The position numbers and the translations under genes were made by a program. 64,000 nt of DNA from Rhodothermales bacterium (lineage in GTDB: Bacteria > Bacteroidota > Rhodothermia > Rhodothermales > JANQRZ01), in NCBI GenBank assembly GCA_039944855.1, contig JBDUXZ010000013.1, forward strand, positions 1 to 64,000, given 5' to 3'. Numbering within the stretch: position 1 is the first letter of the stretch; every line of letters starts with the position of its first letter. Positions 25,701 through 35,537 of the stretch are shown here, piece by piece. Under the pieces are notes generated by a model, which saw nothing but the letters and a program-made list of their open reading frames with translations, was not told the DNA's origin and ran no database searches.

Positions 25701-26984
25701 ATGAACGCACGCTCCCTCTCCGTACTCGCCCTGCTGACCGTCTTCGGCGCACCCCTCGCTAGCGCGCAGACAGGCGAAGACATCCTCCGCTACAGCCAGC
25801 GCTTCCCCGCCGTCGACACCCGGATGACGGGGATGGCCGGGGCCGCCGTCGGCGGCGTCGGTGATTGGGGCGCGGCCTACGCCAACCCCGCCGGGCTCGG
25901 GCTCGTCCGGCGCTCCCACGTCGTCGGCGCCTTCGCCGCGGGCTCGATTCAGAGTGACGCCCGCTACTTCGACGGCGGGGGCGAGGCGACGGCGACGCAG
26001 ACGGCGATCGGCAGCGGGGCCTACGTCGCCGCCCTCCCGACGCTGCGCGGCTCGCTCGTCTTCGGCATCGGGTACAACCAGACGCAGGGCTTCGACCGCG
26101 AACTGGCCTTCGCCGGGTTCAACCCGAACGCCGAGTTCGAAGGGCAGGTCGGGCTCCAGCAGTTCGGCGACGTACTCGAAGATGGGCTGAGCGGCGAGCT
26201 CTCGCTCGTCGGCGCCGTCGAGGTCGCGCCGGATGTGATGGCGGGGCTCTCGATCAACCTCGTCACCGGCGACTACCAGTTCCAGCAGGTGCTCGACGAG
26301 CAGGACGGGAACGGGGCGCCGGCCTTCCTGACAGAAGATTTTCTCGAAGCCGACCTCCAGGGCGTGAACGTCCGCGCCGGCGTCTCGGCCGAGGTCGCGC
26401 CCGGCGTCCGGCTCGGGCTCGCGACGGAGAGCCCGACGTACTACCGCATCGAAGAACGCTCCGACCTCTTCGAGTCCGGCCTCTTCGACTACTCGATCAC
26501 GACGCCGTGGCGGATCTCCGGCGGCATCGCCTACGACATGGCCGGCTTCCTCCTCACCGCCGACCTCGAGTTCCTCGACTGGTCGCAGGCCCGCCTCCGC
26601 CCGACGGCCGATTTCCGCCCGCCCTTCACAGAGGTGGACGAGAACCTCGAGATCCGTCAGACTTACCGCGAGGTGCTCAACACCCGGTTTGGCGCGGAGT
26701 ACGACCTCGGCCCGTGGGCCGTCCGCGTCGGCGCCGCCTATCAGCCCGACCCGCTCCGCGAAGAGCTGGACCTGCGCGGGTTCGACGTGGACCGCCTCCG
26801 CACGACGTACACGATCGGGTTCAGCCTGAAGACGCTCGACCGCGTCGCGCTCGACGTGGCGTACGCCTACACCGAGTTCGAAGACGTGCTCGTGCCCTAC
26901 GCCTCGTTCGAAAATCCGCAGCCGGTCGTGGCGGAAGAGGTCGCGCGCAACCGCTTCCTCGTCGGCGTCCGCGTGGACCTGTGA
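25701..26984 (+). CDS. FadL/OmpP1-like outer-membrane protein
   Basis: A 427-residue secreted beta-barrel. The signal peptide is MNARSLSVLALLTVFGAPLASA before QTGEDILRYSQ. ARMTG/TRMTGMAGAAVGGVGDWGAAYANPAGLG at the mature N-terminus is the A-x-G-G-A-x-x-x-x-NPAGL signature shared by FadL/TodX porins and by T9SS proteins PorV/PorQ. Alternating strands follow through WRISGGIAYDMAGFLLTADLEFLDW to the end, VGVRVDL. FadL proteins let hydrophobic compounds diffuse in; PorV relatives shuttle T9SS cargo. Given a T9SS organism, either is possible. The start ATG follows palindromic repeat copy 1; an in-frame ATG inside that palindrome (25674) is less likely. Confidence 0.83.
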   Translation: MNARSLSVLALLTVFGAPLASAQTGEDILRYSQRFPAVDTRMTGMAGAAVGGVGDWGAAYANPAGLGLVRRSHVVGAFAAGSIQSDARYFDGGGEATATQTAIGSGAYVAALPTLRGSLVFGIGYNQTQGFDRELAFAGFNPNAEFEGQVGLQQFGDVLEDGLSGELSLVGAVEVAPDVMAGLSINLVTGDYQFQQVLDEQDGNGAPAFLTEDFLEADLQGVNVRAGVSAEVAPGVRLGLATESPTYYRIEERSDLFESGLFDYSITTPWRISGGIAYDMAGFLLTADLEFLDWSQARLRPTADFRPPFTEVDENLEIRQTYREVLNTRFGAEYDLGPWAVRVGAAYQPDPLREELDLRGFDVDRLRTTYTIGFSLKTLDRVALDVAYAYTEFEDVLVPYASFENPQPVVAEEVARNRFLVGVRVDL

Positions 26985-26993
26985 GCGTACGAT

Positions 26994-27063
26994 GTGATGC
27001 GTAAAACGTGAGGGTGCCCGCAGCGAACCTGTGCTGCGGGCACCCTTACGTTTTACGCATCAC
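26994..27063. terminator. Long bidirectional hairpin terminator
   Basis: Arms of 31 bases (26994-27024 and 27033-27063) pair with a single irregular position around an 8-base loop; the GC core is GGGTGCCCGCAGC. The outer part is A/T-rich (AAAACGT ... ACGTTTTA), giving a U-tract in both directions. It lies between the convergent FadL-like gene and the minus-strand membrane gene, which stops at 27067. Confidence 0.88.
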
Positions 27064-27066
27064 GCA

Positions 27067-28650
27067 TCACACTTCTGCCGGCACCGGCGGGGCGTTCCAC
27101 TCCGGCAGCGTGGGCGCGGCGCGGCGGAGCGACGGTGCCCGCCCGAGCGCGCTGTGCAGCAGGCCGATCCCGATGAGCATCAGCACCGCGCTCGGCACCG
27201 ACGCGAAGGCGACGGTTTGGAGCAGGAGGCCGAGCAGCGACGCCGGCACGGCGACGAGGAGGGGGACGAAGCGCTCGGCCATCGAGAACCGATCGGACCG
27301 CCGCGAGAACGGCGGTTGGCCGTAGAAGAGCGCCTGCGCCCGCGTGACGAGCGCGCACAGCGCGAGCCAGAATCCGGCGTGGAGCGCCGCGTGCCCGAGG
27401 GGCATCGCGAGGCTCAGCACGACCCAGAGCGCGAGGTGCAGCGGGACGAGGACGCGGAACAGCAGCGCCGACTGCGCGCCGATCTGGAGCCCGCGCCCGC
27501 TCCGCATCGGGAGCGTGTCGAAGACCCACGCCGCGCGCTCGTGCGCCGAGAACTGGACGGACTGCACGAGCGTCTGCGCGCTGAACAGCAGGACCACGAG
27601 GACCGAGAGGTGCATCTGCACGGACGGATCCGTGAGCACGTTCTCCGCGCCGTGGACGAAGAGGTCGCCGAGCCCACCGGTCCACCAGCCGAACGCGGCG
27701 AAGACGAAAGCGAGGAGCGCCGCCGGCCACACCCGCCCGCGCACGAGCGCGTCGCTGCGAAGGGCGGCGACGGTGAAGCCGAAGGCCGCGCGGGATTCGG
27801 GCGCGCGGACGAGCAGCCGCTCCAGCCTGTTCGGCGCGAGGCCGCTCGCGCTCGGGTCCGACTGCGCCTGCTCGCCGTCGGCCATGCGCTGGAGGAGCGC
27901 GAAATAGCGGTCGGGAAAGACGAAGCCGAAGCACACGGCGAGCCCGAGCCCCAGCGCGGCGAGCCCGAGCGTCGCGCCCCCGATGCCGTCGCTCAGCCAG
28001 AGCCCGTCGATCACCCAGCGCGGCGGCCACCACGGCGCGTCGGACGTGAGCTGCGGCTGCGTCCCGACCCACTGATAGCCGAGCACGAGCGCGCCGACGA
28101 GCCCCGCGCGGACGGCGGTGAGCACGGGTTTGAGCACGCGGTGAGAGAGCCCCAGCGTCAGCCCCCAGATCACCGCGAGCACGACGAGCGTCACCCCGAC
28201 CATCGTCCCGACGACCAGCCCACCGACGGCGAGCGCCTCGCCGATCCCGTTCGCCGTCCCCGCGAGCCACGCGAGGGGCAGCGCCGTGGACACGCTCATC
28301 ACCGCCACGAGCAGGCCGATGTTCACGAGGCGCGCGACGTAGTGCGTCGCCTCCGACGCCGGCAGCGTCAGCGCCCACGCGTGGTCAGCCGGCCGCCCCA
28401 TCAGTTCGTCGTACGTGCCGACGACGGCGAAGGCGGCGAGCACGCACGCGAACGAGAGCCCGACGAACAGCACGGTCTCTATGTCGGCCGCGTGCGGCCG
28501 GAGCGAGAGGGCGAGGATGAACGACGAGAGCCCGTACGACACCACCGTCAGCAGCGCCCGCGAGGTGCGGAGCGCCCCCGTCTTCGGGTGCCGGAGGTCC
28601 AGCCGAAGCTGGGCACCTACGAGCGCGCGGACTTGGTTCCAGTCGATCAT
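27067..28650 (-). CDS. Polytopic membrane protein, ABC-exporter-permease-like
   Basis: A 527-residue protein with about twelve hydrophobic segments in two halves split by a hydrophilic region (~residues 255-300). The N-terminus MIDWNQVRALVGAQLRLDLRH is cytoplasmic and resembles ABC-2-type permeases, as does GTYDELMGRPADHAWALTLPAS. No ATPase gene is next to it, so the transport role is inferred from topology only. The longer frame (to 29595) overlaps mltG and is not used. Palindromic repeat copy 3 sits 31-69 bases upstream of its start. The final residues end PPVPAEV next to the bidirectional terminator. Confidence 0.7.
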   Translation of the reverse strand: MIDWNQVRALVGAQLRLDLRHPKTGALRTSRALLTVVSYGLSSFILALSLRPHAADIETVLFVGLSFACVLAAFAVVGTYDELMGRPADHAWALTLPASEATHYVARLVNIGLLVAVMSVSTALPLAWLAGTANGIGEALAVGGLVVGTMVGVTLVVLAVIWGLTLGLSHRVLKPVLTAVRAGLVGALVLGYQWVGTQPQLTSDAPWWPPRWVIDGLWLSDGIGGATLGLAALGLGLAVCFGFVFPDRYFALLQRMADGEQAQSDPSASGLAPNRLERLLVRAPESRAAFGFTVAALRSDALVRGRVWPAALLAFVFAAFGWWTGGLGDLFVHGAENVLTDPSVQMHLSVLVVLLFSAQTLVQSVQFSAHERAAWVFDTLPMRSGRGLQIGAQSALLFRVLVPLHLALWVVLSLAMPLGHAALHAGFWLALCALVTRAQALFYGQPPFSRRSDRFSMAERFVPLLVAVPASLLGLLLQTVAFASVPSAVLMLIGIGLLHSALGRAPSLRRAAPTLPEWNAPPVPAEV

Positions 28651-28680
28651 CGGGTGGTCGAGCGTGGCGGCGGTGTGGAG

Positions 28681-28713
28681 GTAGCGACGCAGCATGCTGC
28701 GTCTGTGCGGGGT
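28681..28713 (-). repeat. Dispersed palindromic repeat, copy 3
   Basis: Contains the 18-bp palindrome GACGCAGCATGCTGCGTC (28686-28703). Read on the minus strand, the surrounding ~32 bases match copies 1 and 2 with only a couple of substitutions. As in the other copies, it lies between two co-directional genes (mltG upstream, membrane protein downstream) and just ahead of the downstream start. Confidence 0.88.
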
Positions 28714-28724
28714 GCGGTGGAGGG

Positions 28725-29798
<1,074 letters not shown>

Positions 29799-29828
29799 AT
29801 CATAAACCCTGCCAGCGTGCGGGCCGGG

Positions 29829-30200
29829 CTATTGGTCGTCGTGGAGGCGGCGTTCGAGGGAGCGTGTTTCGTCGATGATGCGCTCGTAGAGGCGGCGCAC
29901 CGACGTTGCGGGGAGCGGGCCGGGGTTGGCGTCGAGGACGTTGCGGAGGACGTCTTCCTCGCGGGTCGGGACGTAGACCGGAAGCCCCAGCATCTTTTTG
30001 ATTTGGCCGATGCGGGCCGCGTAGACGGCGCGCTCGTTGAGGAGGTGGACGAGGGCCTCGTCGAGCGCGTCGATCCGGTCCCGCCACGGGTCGAGGTCGG
30101 CCTCCGACGGCGGGGCCGACGGCTCGGGCCACGGCGCGTCGAGGCGACGGAGCGGAGCGTTCCACAAAGCGGGAGTTGAACGGGGGGCGTCCTCGTCCAT
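29829..30200 (-). CDS. Chorismate mutase, AroQ type
   Basis: A 123-residue helical protein. After a ~35-residue Pro-rich start comes the AroQ fold: DPWRDRIDALDEALVHLLNERAVYAARIGQIKK, then PVYVPTREEDVLRNV, then RRLYERIIDETRSLE. The conserved arginine (WRDRID), lysine (QIKK), the R-E-x-x-V segment and glutamate positions are in place. It converts chorismate to prephenate for Phe/Tyr synthesis. No DAHP synthase or prephenate dehydratase domain is fused. It lies 22 bases after tsaD on the same strand. Confidence 0.88.
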   Translation of the reverse strand: MDEDAPRSTPALWNAPLRRLDAPWPEPSAPPSEADLDPWRDRIDALDEALVHLLNERAVYAARIGQIKKMLGLPVYVPTREEDVLRNVLDANPGPLPATSVRRLYERIIDETRSLERRLHDDQ

Positions 30201-30222
30201 GTTTCAACCTGAGACGGGAAGG

Positions 30223-31248
30223 TCAGATGGCGAGGTTCGGCGCGGCGGAGAGGGTGAGCGGGCTCTCCACGCCCGCCGCCCACTTGAAGTGCCCCGTCAC
30301 AGCGACCATCGCCGCGTTGTCCACGGAGTACACCGGCTTCGGGATGAAAAGGTCGAAGCCGTCGGTCTCGGCCGCCGCCGCCGCGTCGCGGCGGAGCTGG
30401 CTGTTGGCCGAGACGCCGCCGACGACGGCGACCGAGCGGATCCCCGTCGCCCGCACCGCGTCGCGGATCGCGCCGACGAGCACGTCCACGACGGCCGTTT
30501 GGAACGACGCGGCGATGTCGCCGAGGTGCTCCGTCAGCACCGTCTCGCGCTCGGCGTCGGAGAACCGGTTGAGGTAGTACAGCACCGACGTTTTGATCCC
30601 GCTGAACGAGAAGTCGTAGTCGCCGAGCCGCGTGCGGGGGAAGGACTGGAACGTCGGGTCGCCGTCGCGCGCGAGCCGGTCGATCACGGGGCCACCGGGG
30701 TAGCCGAGCCCGAGCATCTTCGCCACCTTGTCGAACGCCTCGCCCGCCGCGTCGTCGCGCGTCGAGCCGAGGACCTCGTGTTGGAATCCGTCGCGGACGA
30801 CGACGAGCTGGGTGTGGCCGCCCGAGACGGTCAGGCAGAGGTACGGGAACGGCGGGCCAGGCGGCTCGACGAACACGGAGTAGAGATGCCCTTCGAGGTG
30901 GTTCACGCCAACGAGCGGGATCCCGAGCCCGAGCGCGAGCGCTTTCGCGAACGAGAGCCCGACGAGGAGCGAGCCCGCGAGCCCCGGCCCGTACGTCACG
31001 GCGACGGCGTCGAGGTCCGACTTTGCCACGCCCGCCTCGGCCAGCGCCGCGTCCACGACGGGCACGATCAGCCGCTGGTGCGCCCGGCTCGCTAACTCCG
31101 GCACGACGCCGCCGAACCCCGCGTGCACGCGTTGGCTCGACACCACGTTCGAGCGCAGCACGCCCCCGGCGACGACCGCCGCCGCCGTGTCGTCGCACGA
31201 CGATTCGATGCCGAGGAGGAGGGGAGAGGAGGGAGCGGTGGGAAGCAT
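30223..31248 (-). CDS. tsaD: tRNA N6-threonylcarbamoyladenosine transferase TsaD
   Basis: A 341-residue ASKHA-fold protein. LLGIESSCDDTAAAVV begins the ATP-binding domain, VNHLEGHLYSVF contains the metal-binding His117 and His121, and LCLTVSGGHTQLVVV and VVGGVSANSQLRRD complete the nucleotide site. With TsaB, TsaC and TsaE (not in the window) it transfers threonylcarbamoyl to A37 of ANN-decoding tRNAs, an essential modification. Length and motifs are normal for the family. Confidence 0.96.
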   Translation of the reverse strand: MLPTAPSSPLLLGIESSCDDTAAAVVAGGVLRSNVVSSQRVHAGFGGVVPELASRAHQRLIVPVVDAALAEAGVAKSDLDAVAVTYGPGLAGSLLVGLSFAKALALGLGIPLVGVNHLEGHLYSVFVEPPGPPFPYLCLTVSGGHTQLVVVRDGFQHEVLGSTRDDAAGEAFDKVAKMLGLGYPGGPVIDRLARDGDPTFQSFPRTRLGDYDFSFSGIKTSVLYYLNRFSDAERETVLTEHLGDIAASFQTAVVDVLVGAIRDAVRATGIRSVAVVGGVSANSQLRRDAAAAAETDGFDLFIPKPVYSVDNAAMVAVTGHFKWAAGVESPLTLSAAPNLAI

Positions 31249-31288
31249 GGCAGCGAAGATACCACCGGCTCGCCCGCGCCCCGCCCGC

Positions 31289-33217
31289 TCACCGAAGCAG
31301 CGTCACCGGCACGCTCCGACTTATGCCCTCGCCCGCCGCGCGGACGAAGTACACCCCGCTCGGCAGCCCGGCCCCGTCGATCTCCACCGCGTGCTCGCCC
31401 GGAGCGAGCGGGCCGTCGTGGAGCGTCCGCACCCGGCGGCCGAGCACGTCGAAGAGGGCGATGCGGACCGTCTGCGCCGCATCGATGCCGAGCGTGACGA
31501 GGGCCTGCCGCGCCGGATTCGGGTACGGCCGCGAGAGGGCGAACGACGACGCTGGCGCCGGGCCGTCCTCGCCCGCGACGGGCGTCATCGTGGCGTCGTA
31601 GCGCGCGAGGAAGAGGCCGGTGCCGTCGATCGGGAGCGTCGTCTCGCCGCCGCCGTAGTCGAAATCGTACGGGATCTCATTGTTGAGCGTCGTCACGAGG
31701 CCGAGGAGGTAGAGCTTGCCACTCGGCACGATGTCCATCCCGTAGATCTGCACGTCCGAGCGGTCGCCGTTGGGCGGCGGGTCCTCGGTGACGTAGAGCG
31801 TTTCGAGCGCGCCCTCGGCGAGGGTGTACTCGACGAGCACCGTCTCGACGGCGTCGCCGTTGCCGACGAGCGGGCCGTCCGGCGGCTCGATCTGCTCGGC
31901 GGGCGAGGCCTCGCCGATGAGAAACGCGCGGCCCTCGGCCGTCGCGTCGAGGTAGTAGTTCACCACCTCCTGATTGAAGACGCCGCTGACCTGCCGGACC
32001 CATTCCAGCGCGCCGTCCTCGTCGTAGTACGCGGCGAACACATCGTCGAAGGAGGTGCCCGTGGGGTAGGTCAGGGCGGTGCGCGTCGCGTCGCCGTCGC
32101 CGGGGTCGAAGTCAACAGTGCCGCGGAAGTAGCCGGTCCAGAGGACGCCGCCGTCGGGAGACACCTTCATCTCGCTGTTGATAAACCGAGCCCCTTCGTT
32201 CCCGAGCGGGAACGCCCACTGCGCCGCCCCGTCGGCGTCGTACTGCACGAGGTAGAGATCGGGGTCGAAGTCTTCCCCGGAGTTGAGCACGATCCCGCCG
32301 AAGTCGATGGGGCCGAAGGAGAACTCGCCGGAGGCGTAGACGCGGCCCTCGGCGTCGACGGCGAGGCGCTCGCCCTCGGCGAAGGACATCGCTCCCTCAT
32401 CGCCCGCCGCGGTCACGAGCGTCTGCGCCCATGCCAGCGTGCCGTCGGAGGTGTACTTCGCGACGAGCCCGCCCATCTCCGTCGTCTCGAACCCGCCCCC
32501 GAGCGGGTCGAGCTCGACGGTCGTGGTGATCCCGATCTCGGGGACGACGCGGCCGAAGATCTCGCCGGTGACGTATACGTTTCCGTCGGCGTCCACCGCG
32601 AGGCCTTCGAGGTGGCCGCCGACGTCGCGACTGGAGAGGTCCTGGAAGGTGGTGATGGCGATGAGCTCGAAGGCCCATCGGAGATTGCCGTCGGCGTCGT
32701 AGCTGGCGACGAAGCCGACGTCCTCGTTCGTGTCGCCGGTGCCTGCGAGCGCGGTCACGCCGGGGCCGGGATCGAAGTCGACCGGGAGGGGCGCGTCGTC
32801 GACTTCGCGGGTGGTGAAGAGGCCGGCGATCGTCACGTTGCCCGCCGCGTCGGCCCCGACGCCTTTGATGTCGAGGCTGAACGCCGTGCCGTCGAGCGAC
32901 AGCCCGAAGGCCCACTGATACACGCCGTCGGCGTCGTACTTCGCCACGAACGCCGAGCGGCCCGACGTGTCGTACTCGTTATCGAAGAGGACCTCGGCCA
33001 CGCCGTCGCTCATGTCGAAGTCGACGGGGATGTCCTGGGGCAGTCGTCCGGTGAGGAAGACGTTCTCGTCGCCGTCGAGGGCGAGGCGGGGATTCTGGGG
33101 CCCGCCTATCTGCGGGAACGGCGTCTGCTGGGCGTACTCGAGCACCTGCGCGGGGACGGCGGTCGGGAGGAGCAGCGCGAGGGCCGTCAGGGCGAGGGCG
33201 TAGCGAAGTGTCGACAT
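31289..33217 (-). CDS. Secreted propeller-like repeat protein with T9SS sorting domain
   Basis: A 642-residue secreted protein. The signal peptide ends AVPA before QVLEYAQQ. Residues ~30-555 are repeats of the form VAKYDADGVYQWAF, VASYDADGNLRWAF and VQYDADGAAQWAFP, preceded by segments like DGNVYVTGEI; this is the SBBP/beta-propeller-like pattern of extracellular repeat proteins. The last ~85 residues are a T9SS sorting domain (YPNPARQAL, LFDVLGRRVRTL, SGVYFVR). The function is unknown; it is probably a surface or secreted binding protein. It is divergent from the next T9SS-sorted gene at 33409. Confidence 0.85.
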   Translation of the reverse strand: MSTLRYALALTALALLLPTAVPAQVLEYAQQTPFPQIGGPQNPRLALDGDENVFLTGRLPQDIPVDFDMSDGVAEVLFDNEYDTSGRSAFVAKYDADGVYQWAFGLSLDGTAFSLDIKGVGADAAGNVTIAGLFTTREVDDAPLPVDFDPGPGVTALAGTGDTNEDVGFVASYDADGNLRWAFELIAITTFQDLSSRDVGGHLEGLAVDADGNVYVTGEIFGRVVPEIGITTTVELDPLGGGFETTEMGGLVAKYTSDGTLAWAQTLVTAAGDEGAMSFAEGERLAVDAEGRVYASGEFSFGPIDFGGIVLNSGEDFDPDLYLVQYDADGAAQWAFPLGNEGARFINSEMKVSPDGGVLWTGYFRGTVDFDPGDGDATRTALTYPTGTSFDDVFAAYYDEDGALEWVRQVSGVFNQEVVNYYLDATAEGRAFLIGEASPAEQIEPPDGPLVGNGDAVETVLVEYTLAEGALETLYVTEDPPPNGDRSDVQIYGMDIVPSGKLYLLGLVTTLNNEIPYDFDYGGGETTLPIDGTGLFLARYDATMTPVAGEDGPAPASSFALSRPYPNPARQALVTLGIDAAQTVRIALFDVLGRRVRTLHDGPLAPGEHAVEIDGAGLPSGVYFVRAAGEGISRSVPVTLLR

Positions 33218-33408
33218 CGTCTCATCTCAAAAGAGGGGCGGAACGGGATGCTCCATGATGGCCGAGGGGTCGGCACTCTGCCATCACCCAACGATGTGAT
33301 TTTCCCGGGCTTCCCTCGGCGAAGCGACTCCGGCGATGTGATTTGTTGTTGCTCGGGAAGCAGCGGCGCCGTAACGTGATGAAAACAATGATCTCTCGGA
33401 GGCTACCG

Positions 33409-34992
33409 ATGCGATACGCTCCGCTCCTCTTCGCCCTCGTCCTCGCGCCCGCCGCACTCGCACAGCCCTGCGATCCCGCACAGACTGACGACGCCTGCCC
33501 GGACACGACGGATTGGCACCGCTACTTTCCGCTCGAAGTCGGCAACATCTGGCAGTACGAGGACGGGAGGATGACCGGCGAGCCGGTCACGTTCTCGAGC
33601 TGGGCAATTGTCGGTCAGACCGAAGTAGCCGGTCAGGCTTACTTCGAGTTCGAACAGTGCGACGAGGCCGCGGACGGCTCGGCGGTCTGCGCCGATCCCC
33701 TGTTGCTCCGCTACGACGAGGAACACGAGCTGATCGTCCGGCGCACCGACGACGGCGACGCGTGGTGGGACGTGCTGCCCTGCAGGCTCGGCACCCCGTT
33801 CAACACTGGCGGCGGTCTCGGCGAGCCGAATGAATGCACCGGCCCGGCGTCGGGGTTCACGCCGGTCCTGGTTGAGGGCGCCTACGGAGCCGTGGTGGAC
33901 GTGCCCCCCGACGAAGTCGCCGGAGACACGCGCAAGAGCTTCGAGATGTATCCCGGTACCGGACCCGAGATGTACGCCGGGCTCGGCGTCACCCAGTATT
34001 TCTATGACTTGGTGGGCGAGCCGATGCGGCTGGTCTACGCGCACGTCGGCGGCGAGCAGGTCGGCACGCCCGCCTTCGCCTCGTGCGACCCGTCGGAGGC
34101 GGGCACCGTCGTGTGCCCCGACACGACGGACTGGCGGCGCTACCTCCCGCTCGAAGTCGGCAACGCATGGCAGTACCGCGTGAGGCCACCCGTCCAGTCG
34201 AACTACGAACACGGGACGGAGATCGTGGGGGAGACCGAGATCGATGGCGAGCCCTACTTCCTCGCTCGCCGATGCACGAAGCCGTTGTTCGACGATCTGA
34301 CGTGCACAAGCCCGTTCCCGATCCGCTACGACGAGGCCAGCCGGAAGGTGGTGCGACGTGGCGTCAATACCAACAGCGGGGAGGTCGTCTTCAGTCCGTT
34401 CCAAGTGAGTGACTATGAGGTACTGCCGTGTCCGCTCGATGCCCCTTTCGGTGAGAGCGTGCAGGAATGCACGTTCTTCGCTGGGGTCCCGTACCTGGTC
34501 TCCGGAGTGTACGGCGCAGGCTACGGGGGGATCGGCGACACGCAGAAGGAGTTCGACGACCTGCTCCAGGGCGTCATCACGCTCGTAGCCGGACTCGGCC
34601 CTGTCAGCGCGAATAACATCGACACCGACACTTGGGAGGATATCCTGTACGCCCGGATCGGTGGGGAGGAGGTCGGCACGCCCGCGTTCGTCTTCCCGAC
34701 GGCCGGAGAACCTATTGCAGCGCAACCCACCGCCACGGCGTTCACGACGGTCTTCCCCAACCCCGCGCGCGGCCCCGTGCAAGCGCAGTACGCCCTCGGC
34801 GCGGCGCAGGCAGTGACGCTCGAACTCATCGACCTGCTCGGGCGGCGGGTGCGCTCGGAAGAGGTGGGACGGCAGGCGGCGGGGATCCACGACGTTCGGC
34901 TCGACATGGGCGGGCTGCGGGCGGGGCTTTACGTCCTCCGTCTCCGCGGCGACGCCGGGGCCGAGGCCACGCGGCGCGTCGTCGTCCTCTGA
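33409..34992 (+). CDS. Secreted protein with two duplicated domains and T9SS sorting domain
   Basis: A 527-residue protein with signal peptide MRYAPLLFALVLAPAALA before QPCDP. Two ~205-residue units follow, each opening with nearly the same stretch: CPDTTDWHRYFPLEVGN and CPDTTDWRRYLPLEVGN, and each containing an I-V-G-x-T-E-x-x-G-x-x-YF strand and paired cysteines around VLPC. The last ~80 residues are a T9SS sorting domain (VFPNPARGP, LIDLLGRRVRSE, GLYVLRL). I do not recognise the repeated domain. Alternative starts at 33379 and 33343 would add residues before the signal peptide. Confidence 0.82.
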   Translation: MRYAPLLFALVLAPAALAQPCDPAQTDDACPDTTDWHRYFPLEVGNIWQYEDGRMTGEPVTFSSWAIVGQTEVAGQAYFEFEQCDEAADGSAVCADPLLLRYDEEHELIVRRTDDGDAWWDVLPCRLGTPFNTGGGLGEPNECTGPASGFTPVLVEGAYGAVVDVPPDEVAGDTRKSFEMYPGTGPEMYAGLGVTQYFYDLVGEPMRLVYAHVGGEQVGTPAFASCDPSEAGTVVCPDTTDWRRYLPLEVGNAWQYRVRPPVQSNYEHGTEIVGETEIDGEPYFLARRCTKPLFDDLTCTSPFPIRYDEASRKVVRRGVNTNSGEVVFSPFQVSDYEVLPCPLDAPFGESVQECTFFAGVPYLVSGVYGAGYGGIGDTQKEFDDLLQGVITLVAGLGPVSANNIDTDTWEDILYARIGGEEVGTPAFVFPTAGEPIAAQPTATAFTTVFPNPARGPVQAQYALGAAQAVTLELIDLLGRRVRSEEVGRQAAGIHDVRLDMGGLRAGLYVLRLRGDAGAEATRRVVVL

Positions 34993-35067
34993 GCGATCGC
35001 GTGAACTTGGTGGATGGGTTTCGCGTCATGGGAGGGGCCCCCTCTCCACCACCTCGCACTTCGCTCG

Positions 35068-35529
35068 ATGAAACCCTACCACCACTTCCTGATCGGCGGC
35101 GACGGCGGCGCCTCCGTCGTCGCCGACGCTGGCCTCCTCGTCCTCCGGCTGATGGCCGGGCTCGCGCTCGCGTTCGCGCACGGCACCGGCAAAATTCCCC
35201 CCTCCGCTGGGTTCATCGAGGGTGTCGAAGCGCTGGGGTTCCCTGCGCCGGCCTTCTTCGGGTGGGCGGCCGGCATCGCCGAGCTCGTCGGCGGCGTGTG
35301 CCTCGCGGTGGGGCTCCTCACGCGGCCCGCGTCCGTGCTCATCGCGTTCACGATGGCCGTCGCCTTCTTCCTTCGCCACGCCGATGATCCGTTCGCTACA
35401 AAGGAGAAAGCGTTCCTCTTCGGCGGCATCGCCCTCCTCTTCATCTTCGTCGGTGCGGGCCGTTTCAGCCTCGATTCGTTCCTCCGGGGGCGGGCGTCGA
35501 AGCACACGGTAAGCAGGTACGCGCGGTAG
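35068..35529 (+). CDS. DoxX-family membrane protein
   Basis: A 153-residue protein with four hydrophobic helices. VLRLMAGLALAFAHGTGKIP, GFPAPAFFGWAAGIAELVGGVCLAVGLLTRPASVLIAFTMAVA and KEKAFLFGGIALLFIFVGAGRFSLD match the DoxX family (R-x-x-G-x-x-F-x-x-H-G-x-x-K; AELxGGxxLxxGLxTR). Members are linked to quinone or redox functions, but their biochemical role is mostly unproven. The start is ATG 35068; the frame open upstream gives an unlikely N-terminus. Confidence 0.87.
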   Translation: MKPYHHFLIGGDGGASVVADAGLLVLRLMAGLALAFAHGTGKIPPSAGFIEGVEALGFPAPAFFGWAAGIAELVGGVCLAVGLLTRPASVLIAFTMAVAFFLRHADDPFATKEKAFLFGGIALLFIFVGAGRFSLDSFLRGRASKHTVSRYAR

Positions 35530-35537
35530 CGGCGAGC

